Positions 1 to 8,215 of a stretch of DNA of 64,000 bases are shown piece after piece. The DNA lies in assembly GCF_017302275.1 (NCBI RefSeq), contig NZ_JAFLDR010000018.1, positions 1 through 64,000 on the forward strand, written 5' to 3'. The stretch is from Sulfuritalea sp. (GTDB lineage: Bacteria; Pseudomonadota; Gammaproteobacteria; Burkholderiales; Rhodocyclaceae). A model generated the notes under the pieces. It made no database searches. It saw only the letters and a program-made list of their open reading frames with translations, and had not been told where the DNA came from. The translations under genes and the position numbers were made by a program. Position 1 is the first letter of the stretch. The number at the start of each line of letters is the position of its first letter.

Positions 1-126
1 AAAATGGCCATAAACTGTCGGGAAACCACCACTTGTAACAGTATTATAAAACCATTTATTGCCAACGGTTAACGGTAGATATAAACTATCATCTGTTTGT
101 GATTTTAGTTTTACAGGTAAACTCAA
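1..126. other. AT-rich segment at left edge
   Basis: The first ~126 bases are clearly AT-rich and change abruptly at about 127 to the GC-rich composition of the rest. They hold no gene start that I can see. The last 12 codons of the RhlE-type helicase run into this segment. It may be the edge of an inserted element or an assembly junction. Confidence 0.6.
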
Positions 127-1351
127 GGCGTGCCGGCGCCGGCTTCTGCGCCGGCGGGCGACCAGCGGCGGGACGCGGCACCGAATGATTGTGCTGCGGT
201 TCGAAGCCGGGCATGACCGAAGCCGGTATTTCGCGTTTCAGCAGGCGCTCGATGTCGCGCAACTGGATGCGCTCGTCGCTGCTGACCAAGGACAGCGCCT
301 CGCCGCTGGCGCCGGCGCGGCCGGTGCGGCCGATGCGATGGATGTAGTCCTCGGGCACATTGGGCAGCTCGAAATTCACCACGCGCGGCAGGGAGTCGAT
401 GTCGAGTCCGCGCGCGGCGATGTCGGTAGCGACCAGCGCCGCGAGCTTGCCGGCCTTGAAATCGGCCAGCGCGCGGGTGCGGGCGTTCTGCGACTTGTTG
501 CCATGCAGGGCGGCGGTGCGCACGCCGGACTGCTCGAGCTTGCGCGCCAGCGCGTCGGAGCCGTGCTTGGTGCGGCAGAACACCAGCACCTGGTGCCAGC
601 CGTGGGCGGCGAAGAGATGCAGCAGCAGGTCGCGCTTCTGGTCCTGGTCGACCTTGATCACGGTGTGTGCCACCAGTTCGGCCGGCGCGTTGCGGCGCGC
701 GACTTCGACCATGGCCGGGTCCTTGAGCACCGTGTGGGCCAGTTCGCGCACCTCGGCGGCGAAGGTGGCGGAGAACATCAGGTTCTGCCGCTGTTTCGGC
801 AGGCGCTCGATGATGCGGCGGATGTCGCGGATGAAGCCCATGTCGAACATGCGGTCGGCTTCGTCGAGTACCAGGGTCTGCACCTTCGACAGGTCGACGG
901 TGCGCTGGCCGAGGTGGTCGAGCAGGCGGCCGGGCGTGGCAACCAGGATGTCAATGCCGCGGCGCAGGGTCTGGATCTGCGGATTGATGCCGACGCCGCC
1001 GAACACGGCAAGGCTGCGCAGCCCCGTGTGGGCGCCGTAGACGCGCACGCTCTCCAGCACCTGGGCGGCGAGCTCGCGCGTCGGCACCAGCACCAGCACG
1101 CGCGGTGCGGTGTGGGTGACTTTCTGCAGCGGGCTGCTGGTTGGGCCACTGTGCACCGCGGTCAGGCGCTGCAGGATGGGCAGCACGAAGGCGGCGGTCT
1201 TGCCGGTGCCGGTCTGGGCCAGCGCTTCGAGATCGCGGCCGGCGAGGATGTGGGGGATGGCCTGCTGCTGCACAGGCGTGGGCGTGGTGTAGCCCTGCTC
1301 GCCAATGGCGCGCAGGAGCTCGGCCGACAGGCCGAGTTCGGAGAACTGCAT
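89..1351 (-). CDS. rhlE: DEAD-box RNA helicase, RhlE type
   Basis: ATP-dependent RNA helicase of 420 aa, expected in the cytoplasm for RNA remodelling or ribosome assembly. Visible motifs in order are the Q motif ([14 protein letters not shown], about residue 20), Walker A AQTGTGKT (45-52), DEAD (163-166), SAT (194-196) and HRIGRTGR (338-345). The start at 1351 has AGAGG upstream and gives the usual RhlE N-terminus MQFSELGLS; an in-frame upstream extension has no support. RhlE proteins normally end in a long basic tail. Here the tail is short and its last dozen residues (after about residue 408) are encoded by the AT-rich edge segment, so the native C-terminus is probably truncated or replaced. 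The family call is firm; the RhlE subtype rests on overall resemblance. Confidence 0.93.
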   Translation of the reverse strand: MQFSELGLSAELLRAIGEQGYTTPTPVQQQAIPHILAGRDLEALAQTGTGKTAAFVLPILQRLTAVHSGPTSSPLQKVTHTAPRVLVLVPTRELAAQVLESVRVYGAHTGLRSLAVFGGVGINPQIQTLRRGIDILVATPGRLLDHLGQRTVDLSKVQTLVLDEADRMFDMGFIRDIRRIIERLPKQRQNLMFSATFAAEVRELAHTVLKDPAMVEVARRNAPAELVAHTVIKVDQDQKRDLLLHLFAAHGWHQVLVFCRTKHGSDALARKLEQSGVRTAALHGNKSQNARTRALADFKAGKLAALVATDIAARGLDIDSLPRVVNFELPNVPEDYIHRIGRTGRAGASGEALSLVSSDERIQLRDIERLLKREIPASVMPGFEPQHNHSVPRPAAGRPPAQKPAPARLEFTCKTKITNR

Positions 1352-1540
1352 GTTGATTACCTCTGAAGCCGACCCCCGCAAACGTGCAGGCCAATCTGGG
1401 CGGAAACTTCTATGGGGTGTAAACCTTCGAGGGACTGAATGTCGCCGTTTAGGCACGACCGGCAGACTGGGGCGCGGTCGCTAGGGAGGTGAAGCGGGGC
1501 GGACTGTAACACAGGCCGCCCGTGGCGCCGGAATTACTTT

Positions 1541-1565
1541 CGCCGTGCCGCCGGCGCCGACTTTT
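1541..1565 (+). repeat. 25-bp dispersed repeat, copy 1
   Basis: Near-perfect match to the dispersed 25-bp family (CGCCGTGCCG...GCGCCGACTTTT). It lies 15 bases past the rubredoxin stop codon. Confidence 0.85.
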
Positions 1566-1580
1566 CAATTCAATGCGACG

Positions 1581-1745
1581 TCAGATTTCCATCATGACGA
1601 AATCGGCCTTCGGCACGCCGCATTCGGGGCAGACGAAGCTGTCGGGTACGTCGGCCCAGAGCGTGCCCGGCGCCAGGCCGTGGGTTTCGTCGCCAAGGGC
1701 CTCGTCATAGACCCAGCCGCAAACGATGCATTGCCATTTCTTCAT
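1581..1745 (-). CDS. Rubredoxin
   Basis: Small one-iron electron carrier of 54 aa. The two Cys-X2-Cys iron-binding knuckles are visible as C6-x2-C9 (CIVCGWVYD) and C39-x2-C42 (CPECGVPK), with the expected spacing. The ATG at 1745 is preceded by GAGG at a 6-base spacing; the in-frame ATG two codons earlier is too close to that sequence. It stands alone. A likely partner is the rubrerythrin encoded about 5 kb away, which lacks its own rubredoxin domain, but that pairing is inference. A 25-bp dispersed repeat follows the stop. Confidence 0.95.
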   Translation of the reverse strand: MKKWQCIVCGWVYDEALGDETHGLAPGTLWADVPDSFVCPECGVPKADFVMMEI

Positions 1746-1917
1746 TGCCATCCTCGAACATGAAATCGCCAACCGCCATCTTAGCGGCTGGCGCATGCGC
1801 TCGCCAGCGGAAAACCGTTCCGGCTTCGGCGGTGGGGTGAAGGCTCAGCCCGGTTGCCGCCGCTGCGCGAACAGACCGAAAGTGCTCGTGCTGGTTGCGA
1901 TGCGTTTCCAGTTCGGG

Positions 1918-2025
1918 TCAGGCGGCCGCGTCGGCGCCCAGGCTGCCGCTGCTGCACGCCGCGATATCGAACAGGCGTGGGTGCTCGCGGTCGATCTGTT
2001 CCACCCCCGCCAGGAGCTTGTCCTC
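1918..2025 (-). pseudogene. Possible bacteriohemerythrin remnant
   Basis: In the 314-base gap between ubiT and rubredoxin, one frame reads EDKLLAGVEQIDREHPRLFDIA before a stop. This resembles the N-terminal helix of bacteriohemerythrins (GV..ID.EH..LF), including the first iron-binding His context. The remaining helices with the other His/Glu ligands are absent, and downstream sequence is only loosely similar in other frames. No start codon or ribosome site fits. I read it as a decayed fragment; chance similarity is possible. Confidence 0.4.
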
Positions 2026-2059
2026 GAACCGGGGTCGCGCTGGTCGATCGAGTGGCCTC

Positions 2060-2533
2060 TCAGGGCTTGAGGAAGGTCGGGCGCAGGCCCTGCCAGGAAA
2101 GCCGCGGCCATTCCAGCGCGTCGAGCATGTTCTTGACGCGCAGGCCGAGCTCGGTATCGCCCTCGATCGATAGGCTGCGATTGAAGAACAGGGTGTCGGG
2201 GTCTTCCTGGCGGCTGACCATCTGCAGGAAGGCCGAGAGGCGCGCGGTGAAGTGCAGGTCGGGCTGGCCGGAGGAAACGAAGACCGGGCGAAAGGCACCC
2301 TGGCGATAGGCGAAATCGGCCACCATGCCGGTGTCCAGCACGGTCACGCGGAAGTGCCGGCCTTCCAGTTCCCGCAGGCTGTCCTCGGGCAGCACGCCGA
2401 GCTTTTTCGCGGCATTCAGCGCCAACGCCAGGTTCAGCGAATGCGGCCATTGTGGCAGGCGCGCCCCAAGGCGGGCCACCAACGTAGGCAGTGCGAAGGG
2501 GGGAATCGTCGGAAGTTTCAGCGGATTTGCCAT
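2060..2533 (-). CDS. ubiT: UbiT, SCP2-domain accessory factor of O2-independent ubiquinone synthesis
   Basis: Lipid-binding accessory protein of 157 aa with an SCP2-type domain covering most of its length. In the known UbiTUV pathway, UbiT is needed with UbiU and UbiV to hydroxylate the ubiquinone ring without oxygen. ATG at 2533 has GAGAGG upstream. It is third in the ubiU-ubiV-ubiT order with a 10-base gap from ubiV, so it is almost certainly co-transcribed. The name rests on the SCP2-like sequence plus this diagnostic context. Confidence 0.88.
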   Translation of the reverse strand: MANPLKLPTIPPFALPTLVARLGARLPQWPHSLNLALALNAAKKLGVLPEDSLRELEGRHFRVTVLDTGMVADFAYRQGAFRPVFVSSGQPDLHFTARLSAFLQMVSRQEDPDTLFFNRSLSIEGDTELGLRVKNMLDALEWPRLSWQGLRPTFLKP

Positions 2534-2543
2534 GGTCTGCCTC

Positions 2544-3425
2544 TCATGCCGCCTGGTGCGCGGTGCCGGCGCGGCCGAACCAGAAGCCGTTCACCAGCCC
2601 CGCCGAAGCCCAGGCCGCATTGTCCTCCACCGGCTCACCCTTGCGCGCCCGGTCGAAGGCGTCGAGGATGTCGAAGGTGTGCGTCGCCTGTGGGCTGATG
2701 CGCACGGCCTCGATGCCCAGCGCCAGCAGTTGCGGCATCTGCATGAGCAGGCTGTGGGTCTGCGCCGACATGGTCTGGATCCCGTTCAGCGTCAGGAAAT
2801 GCTGCCCCTCGCGGGTATCCACCAACATGCCGTCGGGATGGTCGAGGCACTTGAACTGGCAGTCGTCCTTGTTGAGGCCGTAGTGGCGCGCCGTGAAGCA
2901 GCGCGCCGAGAAGGCCAGCGGCAGCTTGCCGAAGGCGAACACCTCGGTCTCCATGCCGGCCGGACGCGACGCGTGCAGGGTCTCGATGATGTTGCCGGCG
3001 AGTTCCAGCGGCGGCAACCAGCGTTGCGCACCCTGGCCGGCGAAGAAGGCCAGGGTCCGTTCGTTGTAGATGTTGAGGTGCGGCCCGGCGACGATGCCCA
3101 GGCCCTCATCCTGTGCCATTTTCACCGCGCCGAGGTCGTTGGCCTCGACCAGCCCGCCGGCATCCGCCATCAGGCGGCGCATGGCCTTGAGGTCGCTTTC
3201 CGATTCGAGCAGGGCCTGCGCCGTGAGCACCACTTCCTTGCCGGCAGAGCGCAAGTCCTTGGCCAGCCCGATCCAATCGGCAGTGCGCAGTTGCTGCCGG
3301 CGCGAACATACGGCTTCGCCCAGGTAGATGCGATCGATGGCCGGATGCTGCGCCGCCTGGGCGTAGAACTCCATGACCTCGGCCTTGGGCCAGAAGAAGA
3401 GCAGCGGGCCGAGTGTTATCTGCAT
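2544..3425 (-). CDS. ubiV: UbiV, U32-family Fe-S protein of anaerobic ubiquinone synthesis
   Basis: Protein of 293 aa in the peptidase U32 family. In characterised systems UbiV forms a heterodimer with UbiU and the pair carries out O2-independent hydroxylation of ubiquinone precursors. Four cysteines are visible at C40, C176, C189 and C193. The 13- and 4-residue spacings of the last three equal those of the [4Fe-4S] ligands of E. coli UbiV. The start at 3425 ([12 protein letters not shown]) lies 5 bases after the ubiU stop, so translation is probably coupled. Confidence 0.93.
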   Translation of the reverse strand: MQITLGPLLFFWPKAEVMEFYAQAAQHPAIDRIYLGEAVCSRRQQLRTADWIGLAKDLRSAGKEVVLTAQALLESESDLKAMRRLMADAGGLVEANDLGAVKMAQDEGLGIVAGPHLNIYNERTLAFFAGQGAQRWLPPLELAGNIIETLHASRPAGMETEVFAFGKLPLAFSARCFTARHYGLNKDDCQFKCLDHPDGMLVDTREGQHFLTLNGIQTMSAQTHSLLMQMPQLLALGIEAVRISPQATHTFDILDAFDRARKGEPVEDNAAWASAGLVNGFWFGRAGTAHQAA

Positions 3426-3430
3426 GTGAC

Positions 3431-4435
3431 CTAGCGCCACGGCCGGTTGTAGGCGCCCAAAGTAATTTGGGAACCCTCGGCGACCTTGCCCAGTTCAGCC
3501 ATCCAGGCCGGCTTCACGACGAACTTGTCGGGCGCGGCGACGGCGGCGTCGATGGCCTGGCGCAGGTTGCGCGTGACCTGGGCGACGTAGGTCGGGCTGC
3601 GCTGGCGGCCTTCGACCTTGATCGCTGAGACGCCGATGCGAATAATCTCCGGCAGCATCTCCACCACATTAAGGCTGGCCGGTTCCTCCATCGCATAATA
3701 GGTTTCGCCGGCGACCTCGAAGCGGCCCTTGCAGATCGTCGGGTAACCGGCGTTCTCGTCATTGCCGTAGCGGTCGATGAGAATGCCGTTGAGCCGCACG
3801 TCCATCTCGGTCGGCTTCTTCTCCCACTGCACGAACTTGGCCGGGGAGCAGGCGCCGACGGTATTGGGCGACTCGCCGGTGGCGTAAGACGACAGCCAGC
3901 AGCGGCCCTCGTTCATCACGCACAGGCTACCGAAGCCGAACACCTCGATCTCGACTTCGGTGTGGCGGATCACGTTCTCCACCTGGGCGAGCGTCAGCAC
4001 GCGCGGCAGCACGGCGCGCTGTATGCCGAATTTCTCGCGACAGAAGTTGATCGCTTCGTAGCTGGTCGCCGAGGCCTGCACCGAAAGGTGGCGGCGCATG
4101 TCCGGATGCGCCTGCGCGGCGTAGTCGAGCACCGCCGGGTCGGCAATGATCACGGCGTCGACGCCGAGTTCGGCCGCCTTGTCTACCGAGGCTGTCCAGT
4201 CGGCGAAGCGCCCGGCCTGGGCGTAGGTGTTGATCGCCACCAGCACCTTGCGCCCGCGCTGGTGGGCGTAACGGATGCCCTCGGCGAGGGCTTTGTCGTC
4301 GAAGTTCAGCCCGGCGAAGTTGCGCGCATTGGTGTCGTTGCGAAAACCCAGATAGACGTCGTCAGCGCCGTTGTCCACCGCCGCCTTGAGCGCCGCCAGG
4401 CTACCTGCCGGACACACCAGTTGAGGTTTGGCCAT
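3431..4435 (-). CDS. ubiU: UbiU, U32-family Fe-S protein of anaerobic ubiquinone synthesis
   Basis: Protein of 334 aa, peptidase U32 family, first gene of the ubiUVT operon and partner of UbiV. Cysteines C172, C179, C196 and C235 have exactly the spacing (7, 17, 39) of the cluster ligands of E. coli UbiU, and the motif [14 protein letters not shown] is characteristic. ATG at 4435 follows a G-rich ribosome site. An FNR-type box and a -10-like hexamer lie upstream, fitting induction when oxygen is absent. UbiU also resembles the U32 protease YhbU; the adjacent ubiV and ubiT settle the call. Confidence 0.95.
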   Translation of the reverse strand: MAKPQLVCPAGSLAALKAAVDNGADDVYLGFRNDTNARNFAGLNFDDKALAEGIRYAHQRGRKVLVAINTYAQAGRFADWTASVDKAAELGVDAVIIADPAVLDYAAQAHPDMRRHLSVQASATSYEAINFCREKFGIQRAVLPRVLTLAQVENVIRHTEVEIEVFGFGSLCVMNEGRCWLSSYATGESPNTVGACSPAKFVQWEKKPTEMDVRLNGILIDRYGNDENAGYPTICKGRFEVAGETYYAMEEPASLNVVEMLPEIIRIGVSAIKVEGRQRSPTYVAQVTRNLRQAIDAAVAAPDKFVVKPAWMAELGKVAEGSQITLGAYNRPWR

Positions 4436-4455
4436 TGCTGCCCCCACCAAAAAGA

Positions 4456-4504
4456 GGGCGCGAGTGTAGACGAAAGGCCTGAAAAATCAGTTGATCAGGG
4501 TCAA
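4456..4504 (-). promoter_or_regulatory. FNR-type box and promoter of ubiUVT
   Basis: TTGAT-CAGG-GTCAA at 4491-4504 matches the FNR consensus TTGAT-N4-ATCAA at 9 of 10 positions. On the minus strand TACACT (4468-4463) is a plausible -10. It would place the transcription start near 4456 and the FNR box centre near -41.5, the classic activating position. Anaerobic control by Fnr is known for ubiUV in E. coli. Confidence 0.72.
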
Positions 4505-4536
4505 AGGTGGGGGATTGAGGTACCCGACGGAGTGAC

Positions 4537-4561
4537 CACCGTGCTGCCGGCGCCGACTTTC
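4537..4561 (+). repeat. 25-bp dispersed repeat, copy 2
   Basis: Reads CACCGTGCTG then GCGCCGACTTTC. It has the same orientation as copy 3, about 100 bases away. It lies in the gap between DUF3501 and the ubiU promoter. Confidence 0.75.
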
Positions 4562-4661
4562 GGAGTGATACCTGCGACCATTGGAGTTGGCTCGCCCTGC
4601 AGACGCCATGGCGTTTGAGACCGAATCCGCGATGCGCGTAAAGCTGCGCTGCGGCAAAGCG

Positions 4662-4686
4662 CGCCGTGTCACCGGCGCCGACTTTT
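4662..4686 (+). repeat. 25-bp dispersed repeat, copy 3
   Basis: CGCCGTGTCA then GCGCCGACTTTT, 5 bases past the stop codon of the DUF3501 gene. Confidence 0.85.
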
Positions 4687-4691
4687 CGGCC

Positions 4692-5285
4692 TCAGCGCAG
4701 GTCGGAAGCCAGCGACGCCCTTGCCGCTTCCGGCAGGGCGCCGGTGTTGGCGGTATAGGCCGGGTGGTCGACGCCCACCGAGATCGCGGCGCCGCTCTTC
4801 GCGGCGGCGATCATGCCGGCGGAAAACTCGAAGCGCAGGAAATGCACGGCCGAGGTCTTTTCCTCGTTCTCGCGTTCGAGGTCTTCGTCGGCGATGGCGA
4901 ATACCGGATCGTGGCCGTCGATGCGCACCCAGACGCGGTCCTCGACGCCCTTGAGCTTGGTCAGCATGGTGCGGCGCTGGTTCTCGTCGGCGTATTCGAT
5001 CTGCATCGTCACCTTGAAGTTGCTGCCGGTGGGCACCAGCGGCACGTAGGATTCCAGTTCATGCCGGATGCCGTCTTCCTCGAAGATCTTCTCGACGCGC
5101 AGCATTTCCTGGATCTGGTAACGGATCAGCAGTTCGTTCTCGAAGATCAGCAGGATGTTTTCGCCCAGCTTGACGCGGCGCAGCTTTTTCTGCGCCATGA
5201 CCTGCTCGCGCATGGAGGTGCGCGCCTTGGCATAGGCTTCGAGGGTCATCAGGGAGTCGCGGGTGATGGTCATTGCGGTTTCCAT
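4692..5285 (-). CDS. DUF3501 family protein
   Basis: Soluble protein of 197 aa of unknown function, matching the DUF3501 family (ITRDSLMTLEAYAKAR near the N-terminus, RVKLGENILLIFEN in the middle). It follows the Fe-S oxidoreductase with no gap: that gene's stop directly abuts this ATG (TAAATGG). The trio rubrerythrin, CCG-domain Fe-S protein and DUF3501 is a recurrent proteobacterial cluster, so a role beside the Fe-S protein in peroxide or oxygen defence is likely but unproven. A second in-frame ATG four codons later (5273) is an alternative start. Confidence 0.88.
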   Translation of the reverse strand: METAMTITRDSLMTLEAYAKARTSMREQVMAQKKLRRVKLGENILLIFENELLIRYQIQEMLRVEKIFEEDGIRHELESYVPLVPTGSNFKVTMQIEYADENQRRTMLTKLKGVEDRVWVRIDGHDPVFAIADEDLERENEEKTSAVHFLRFEFSAGMIAAAKSGAAISVGVDHPAYTANTGALPEAARASLASDLR

Positions 5286-6620
5286 TTATTCGATTCCGTA
5301 GGCAATTCTGAGCAGCGTGAGCGGATGTTGCTTCTCTTTGCGCCCGGCGGCTCCGGCTTCGTTCATGCCCTGCAGGATGTGGCGGCCGGCGATGGCGCAG
5401 TCGGAACTGACGTAGTCCGGCTCGTTCTGCGCCATGGCCTTGAACACCGGCTTGCCGATTTTCATCGACAGCTCGTAATACTCTTCCTTGACGCCCCAGG
5501 TGCCGTCGTGGCCGGCGCAGCGCTCGACGGTGTTCACCTCGGCGCCGGTCATCTTCAGCATTTCCTCGGTCTTCCTGCCCACGTTCTGCACCCGCGAGTG
5601 GCAGGGGATGTGGTAGGACACTTTGCCCAGCGGCACCTTGAAATCGGTCTTCAGCAGGCCGTCCTTGTTGCGCAGCACGAAGTATTCGAAGGGGTCGTAC
5701 ATCGCCGCCGCCACCGCCTTGCAGCGCGCGTCATCGGCGAACAGCAGCGGCAGCTCGGCCTTGAACATCAGGGTGCAGGACGGCACCGGGGTGACGATGG
5801 CGTAACCGGCTTGCGCCAGATCGTGCAGCAGCGGGATGTTGCGTTCCTTGTACTTCTCCACGGTCTCCAGGTCGCCCAGTTCCAGCTTGGGCATGCCGCA
5901 GCAGGTCTCTCCCTTGACCACGACGTAGGGCACTTCGTTGTGCTCGAGCAGCTTGAGCAGGTCATGGCCCAGCCCCGGCTCGTTGTAATTGACGTAGCAG
6001 GTGGAGAACACGGCGACCTTGCCGGGCGTGTTGGCGCCATCCTTGACCGGGTGGTTATGGCTGGCCGTGGCGTCGGCACGGAAGTTGGCCGAGTCGAACT
6101 CGGGTAACTGGCGCCGGGCGTCGACACCGAGCACCTTCTGAAGCACGGCGCGCGCCGGGCCATTGCGGTTGGCGGCGTTCACCACCTGCGCCACCACCGG
6201 GATCGAAGACAGGGTGCCGACCAGCTCGGTCGATGTCAGCAGCTTGTCGCGGAACTTCATCTTGCCCGTCTTGTACTGGATCGCCTTGGCGCGCAACATG
6301 GTGTGCGGGAAATCCAGGTTCCACTGGTGCGGCGGCACATAGGGGCACTTGGTCATGTAGCAGACGTCGCACAGGTAGCACTGGTCGACGACCTGCCAGA
6401 ACTTCTCCTTGGGCACGCCGGCGGTTTCGGCGTCGCCCGCCTCGTCGATGAAGTCGAAGAGCTTCGGAAAGGCATTGCACAGCGAGATGCAGCGGCGGCA
6501 GCCATGGCAGATGTCGAAGATGCGTTCCATCTCCTGTTCGCAGGCGGCCTGGTCATAGAACGCGGGGTTCTTCCAGTCGATGACGTGTCGGGTCGGTGCT
6601 TCGAGATTGCCTTCGCGCAT
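5286..6620 (-). CDS. Heterodisulfide reductase D/GlpC-like Fe-S oxidoreductase
   Basis: Protein of 444 aa with two N-terminal ferredoxin-like cysteine sets (C38, C41, C44, C48 and C81, C84, C87, C92) for [4Fe-4S] clusters. Two cysteine-rich CCG-type regions follow ([11 protein letters not shown] about residue 240; a second set with [13 protein letters not shown] and later cysteines). This architecture is that of HdrD, GlpC and lactate-utilisation subunits, which pass electrons to thiol/disulfide or quinone partners. No hdr partner or membrane subunit is nearby. The neighbours are rubrerythrin and DUF3501, so it more likely supplies electrons in oxidative-stress defence than acts as a heterodisulfide reductase. 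That role is inferred. Confidence 0.88.
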   Translation of the reverse strand: MREGNLEAPTRHVIDWKNPAFYDQAACEQEMERIFDICHGCRRCISLCNAFPKLFDFIDEAGDAETAGVPKEKFWQVVDQCYLCDVCYMTKCPYVPPHQWNLDFPHTMLRAKAIQYKTGKMKFRDKLLTSTELVGTLSSIPVVAQVVNAANRNGPARAVLQKVLGVDARRQLPEFDSANFRADATASHNHPVKDGANTPGKVAVFSTCYVNYNEPGLGHDLLKLLEHNEVPYVVVKGETCCGMPKLELGDLETVEKYKERNIPLLHDLAQAGYAIVTPVPSCTLMFKAELPLLFADDARCKAVAAAMYDPFEYFVLRNKDGLLKTDFKVPLGKVSYHIPCHSRVQNVGRKTEEMLKMTGAEVNTVERCAGHDGTWGVKEEYYELSMKIGKPVFKAMAQNEPDYVSSDCAIAGRHILQGMNEAGAAGRKEKQHPLTLLRIAYGIE

Positions 6621-6671
6621 GGCGTCCTTCCTTGAGCGTTACTTTTCGGGGGATAGGGCGTCGGGGTCGGG

Positions 6672-6693
6672 AGTCGGCGCTGGCGGTACGGCG
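6672..6693 (-). repeat. 25-bp dispersed repeat, copy 4 (22-bp core)
   Basis: Reverse-orientation copy (AGTCGGCGCTGG then CGGTACGGCG), 19 of 22 core positions. It lies 32 bases past the rubrerythrin stop, between it and the Fe-S oxidoreductase gene. Confidence 0.7.
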
Positions 6694-6725
6694 GCTGGAA
6701 CACCGCCGCCGTCCGCGGGCCTTTA

Positions 6726-7148
6726 TCAGCTGTTCAGGCTGTCCAGCGTCTTCTGGTACTTGTTGGCGTGCGAGCGCTCGGCCTTGGCCAGCGTCTCGAA
6801 CCAGTCGGCGATCTCATCGAAGCCTTCTTCGCGCGCGGTCTTGGCCATGCCCGGGTACATGTCGGTGTACTCGTGCGTTTCGCCGGCGATGGCCGACTTC
6901 AGGTTGTCCGCGGTCGCGCCAAAGGGCAGGCCGGTGGCGGGGTCGCCGCACTTCTCGAGGTATTCGAGGTGGCCGTGGGCGTGGCCGGTCTCACCCTCGG
7001 CGGTGTTGCGGAAAACGCCCGCGACATCGGCATAGCCCTCGACGTCAGCCTTGTTCGCGAAATACAGGTAGCGCCGATTCGCCTGCGATTCGCCGGCAAA
7101 CGCGGCTTTCAGATTGCCTTCGGTCTTGGATCCCTTGAGTCCTGCCAT
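6726..7148 (-). CDS. Rubrerythrin (erythrin-type, no rubredoxin domain)
   Basis: Di-iron four-helix protein of 140 aa that reduces hydrogen peroxide. Iron-binding glutamates and ExxH motifs are visible ([46 protein letters not shown]). There is no C-terminal CxxC rubredoxin module, so it is a short form that needs an external electron donor; the nearby rubredoxin and the adjacent Fe-S oxidoreductase are candidates. ATG at 7148 has GAGGAG upstream. It is the first gene of a likely operon with the Fe-S protein and DUF3501. An OxyR-type half-site lies 138-152 bases upstream, and oxyR is the next gene. Confidence 0.93.
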   Translation of the reverse strand: MAGLKGSKTEGNLKAAFAGESQANRRYLYFANKADVEGYADVAGVFRNTAEGETGHAHGHLEYLEKCGDPATGLPFGATADNLKSAIAGETHEYTDMYPGMAKTAREEGFDEIADWFETLAKAERSHANKYQKTLDSLNS

Positions 7149-7285
7149 GGTGTTTCTCCTCAACGTTGAATGGAAAGGGTCGCGCCGTCGCGCAAGCCCG
7201 AGTCAAAGGGCGTGACGCCTCTTGCCCTGATTGCAATTTAGCCCAGGCGTGTTACAAGTTCTAATTGATTTTTTTCACTGCCCCG

Positions 7286-7300
7286 ATAGCGCTCGACTAT
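7286..7300 (-). promoter_or_regulatory. Candidate OxyR half-site upstream of rubrerythrin
   Basis: ATAG-N7-CTAT, the spacing of one OxyR dimer half-site, lies in the gap between the oxyR stop codon and the rubrerythrin operon. A second half-site at the normal phase is not clear. Possible promoter elements lie at about 7225-7260. Confidence 0.5.
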
Positions 7301-7303
7301 TGC

Positions 7304-8215
7304 TCAATGGATTGCCCGGGTTCCGGGCAGGCGGCAGTCGAGCACGGATTGGCGCATCACATCGATGGCCTTGTGGCGCGGGAAGCTCGAGCGCCAGACC
7401 AGCCCCACGCGCCGTGTCGGGCTGGGCTTGACGAAAGGCTTGACGCGCAGCAGTGGATCGTCGGCCGGAATGCCATCGACACTGCTCGATGGCATCACGG
7501 TCACGCCGACGCCGGAGGACACCATGTGGCGGATGGTTTCCAGCGAGCTGCCCTCCAGCACCTGCGGCGATTCGCCCTGGCTGGCACGGTGGCAAAGATC
7601 GAGCACCTGGTCACGAAAGCAATTGCCCGCGCCCAGCATCAGCAAGGGTTCGTCGAGCAGTTGCTCCGGGCGCAGGGTCTTGGCCGTCGCCCAGGGGTGG
7701 CCGGCCGGCACCAAGGTGCGAAAGTCCTCTTCGTAGACCGGCTGGACGACCAGTCCGGGCTCGCCGACCGGCAGGGCCAGCACCAGCACATCGAGTTCGG
7801 AGGCCTTGAGGCGCTCGAGCAGCGTCTCCGTGTAGCCTTCGGCGATGTACAGCGGCATTAGCGGCGCGCGCGCCCTGACTCGCGGCACCAGCGCGGGCAG
7901 CAGCCAGGGGCCGATGGTGTAAATCACGCCCAGACGCAGCGGGCCGTTCAAGGGATCCTTGCCGGCGGCGGCGACCTCGGCCACGCGCGCGGCTTCGGCC
8001 AGGGCCTTTTCGGCCTGGGCCACCACGTCGGCACCGATAGGCGTGGGGCGAACCTCGCCCGTGCCGCGCTCGAACAGGGCCACGCCTAGTTCCTCTTCCA
8101 GTTTTTTCACCGCCACCGAGAGCGTCGGCTGCGAAACATTGCATTTATCGGCGGCGCGGCCGAAGTGGCGTTCACGGGCCAGGGCAACGATGTAGCGCAG
8201 TTCGGTCAGGGTCAT
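7304..8215 (-). CDS. oxyR: Hydrogen peroxide sensor OxyR, LysR family
   Basis: LysR-type regulator of 303 aa. It has an N-terminal winged helix-turn-helix (MTLTELRYIVALARERHFGRAADKCNVSQPTLS) and a C-terminal sensing domain with the redox cysteines at exactly 199 and 208 (GNCFRDQVLDLC), as in E. coli OxyR. A disulfide between them switches the activator on under peroxide stress. The start at 8215 gives the canonical OxyR N-terminus; no clear ribosome site is visible. Its 5' end overlaps the 3' end of the acetyltransferase gene by 44 bases in another frame. The rubrerythrin operon downstream is a likely target. Confidence 0.95.
   Translation of the reverse strand: MTLTELRYIVALARERHFGRAADKCNVSQPTLSVAVKKLEEELGVALFERGTGEVRPTPIGADVVAQAEKALAEAARVAEVAAAGKDPLNGPLRLGVIYTIGPWLLPALVPRVRARAPLMPLYIAEGYTETLLERLKASELDVLVLALPVGEPGLVVQPVYEEDFRTLVPAGHPWATAKTLRPEQLLDEPLLMLGAGNCFRDQVLDLCHRASQGESPQVLEGSSLETIRHMVSSGVGVTVMPSSSVDGIPADDPLLRVKPFVKPSPTRRVGLVWRSSFPRHKAIDVMRQSVLDCRLPGTRAIH

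Noticed and set aside
4581-6107. 508-codon plus-strand frame opposite DUF3501 and the Fe-S oxidoreductase
   Set aside because: Mirror frame over genes with cysteine motifs on the minus strand.
5286-6620. True heterodisulfide reductase of a methanogen-like pathway
   Set aside because: No HdrA/B/C/E or cytochrome partner; context is peroxide defence, so only the domain architecture is claimed.
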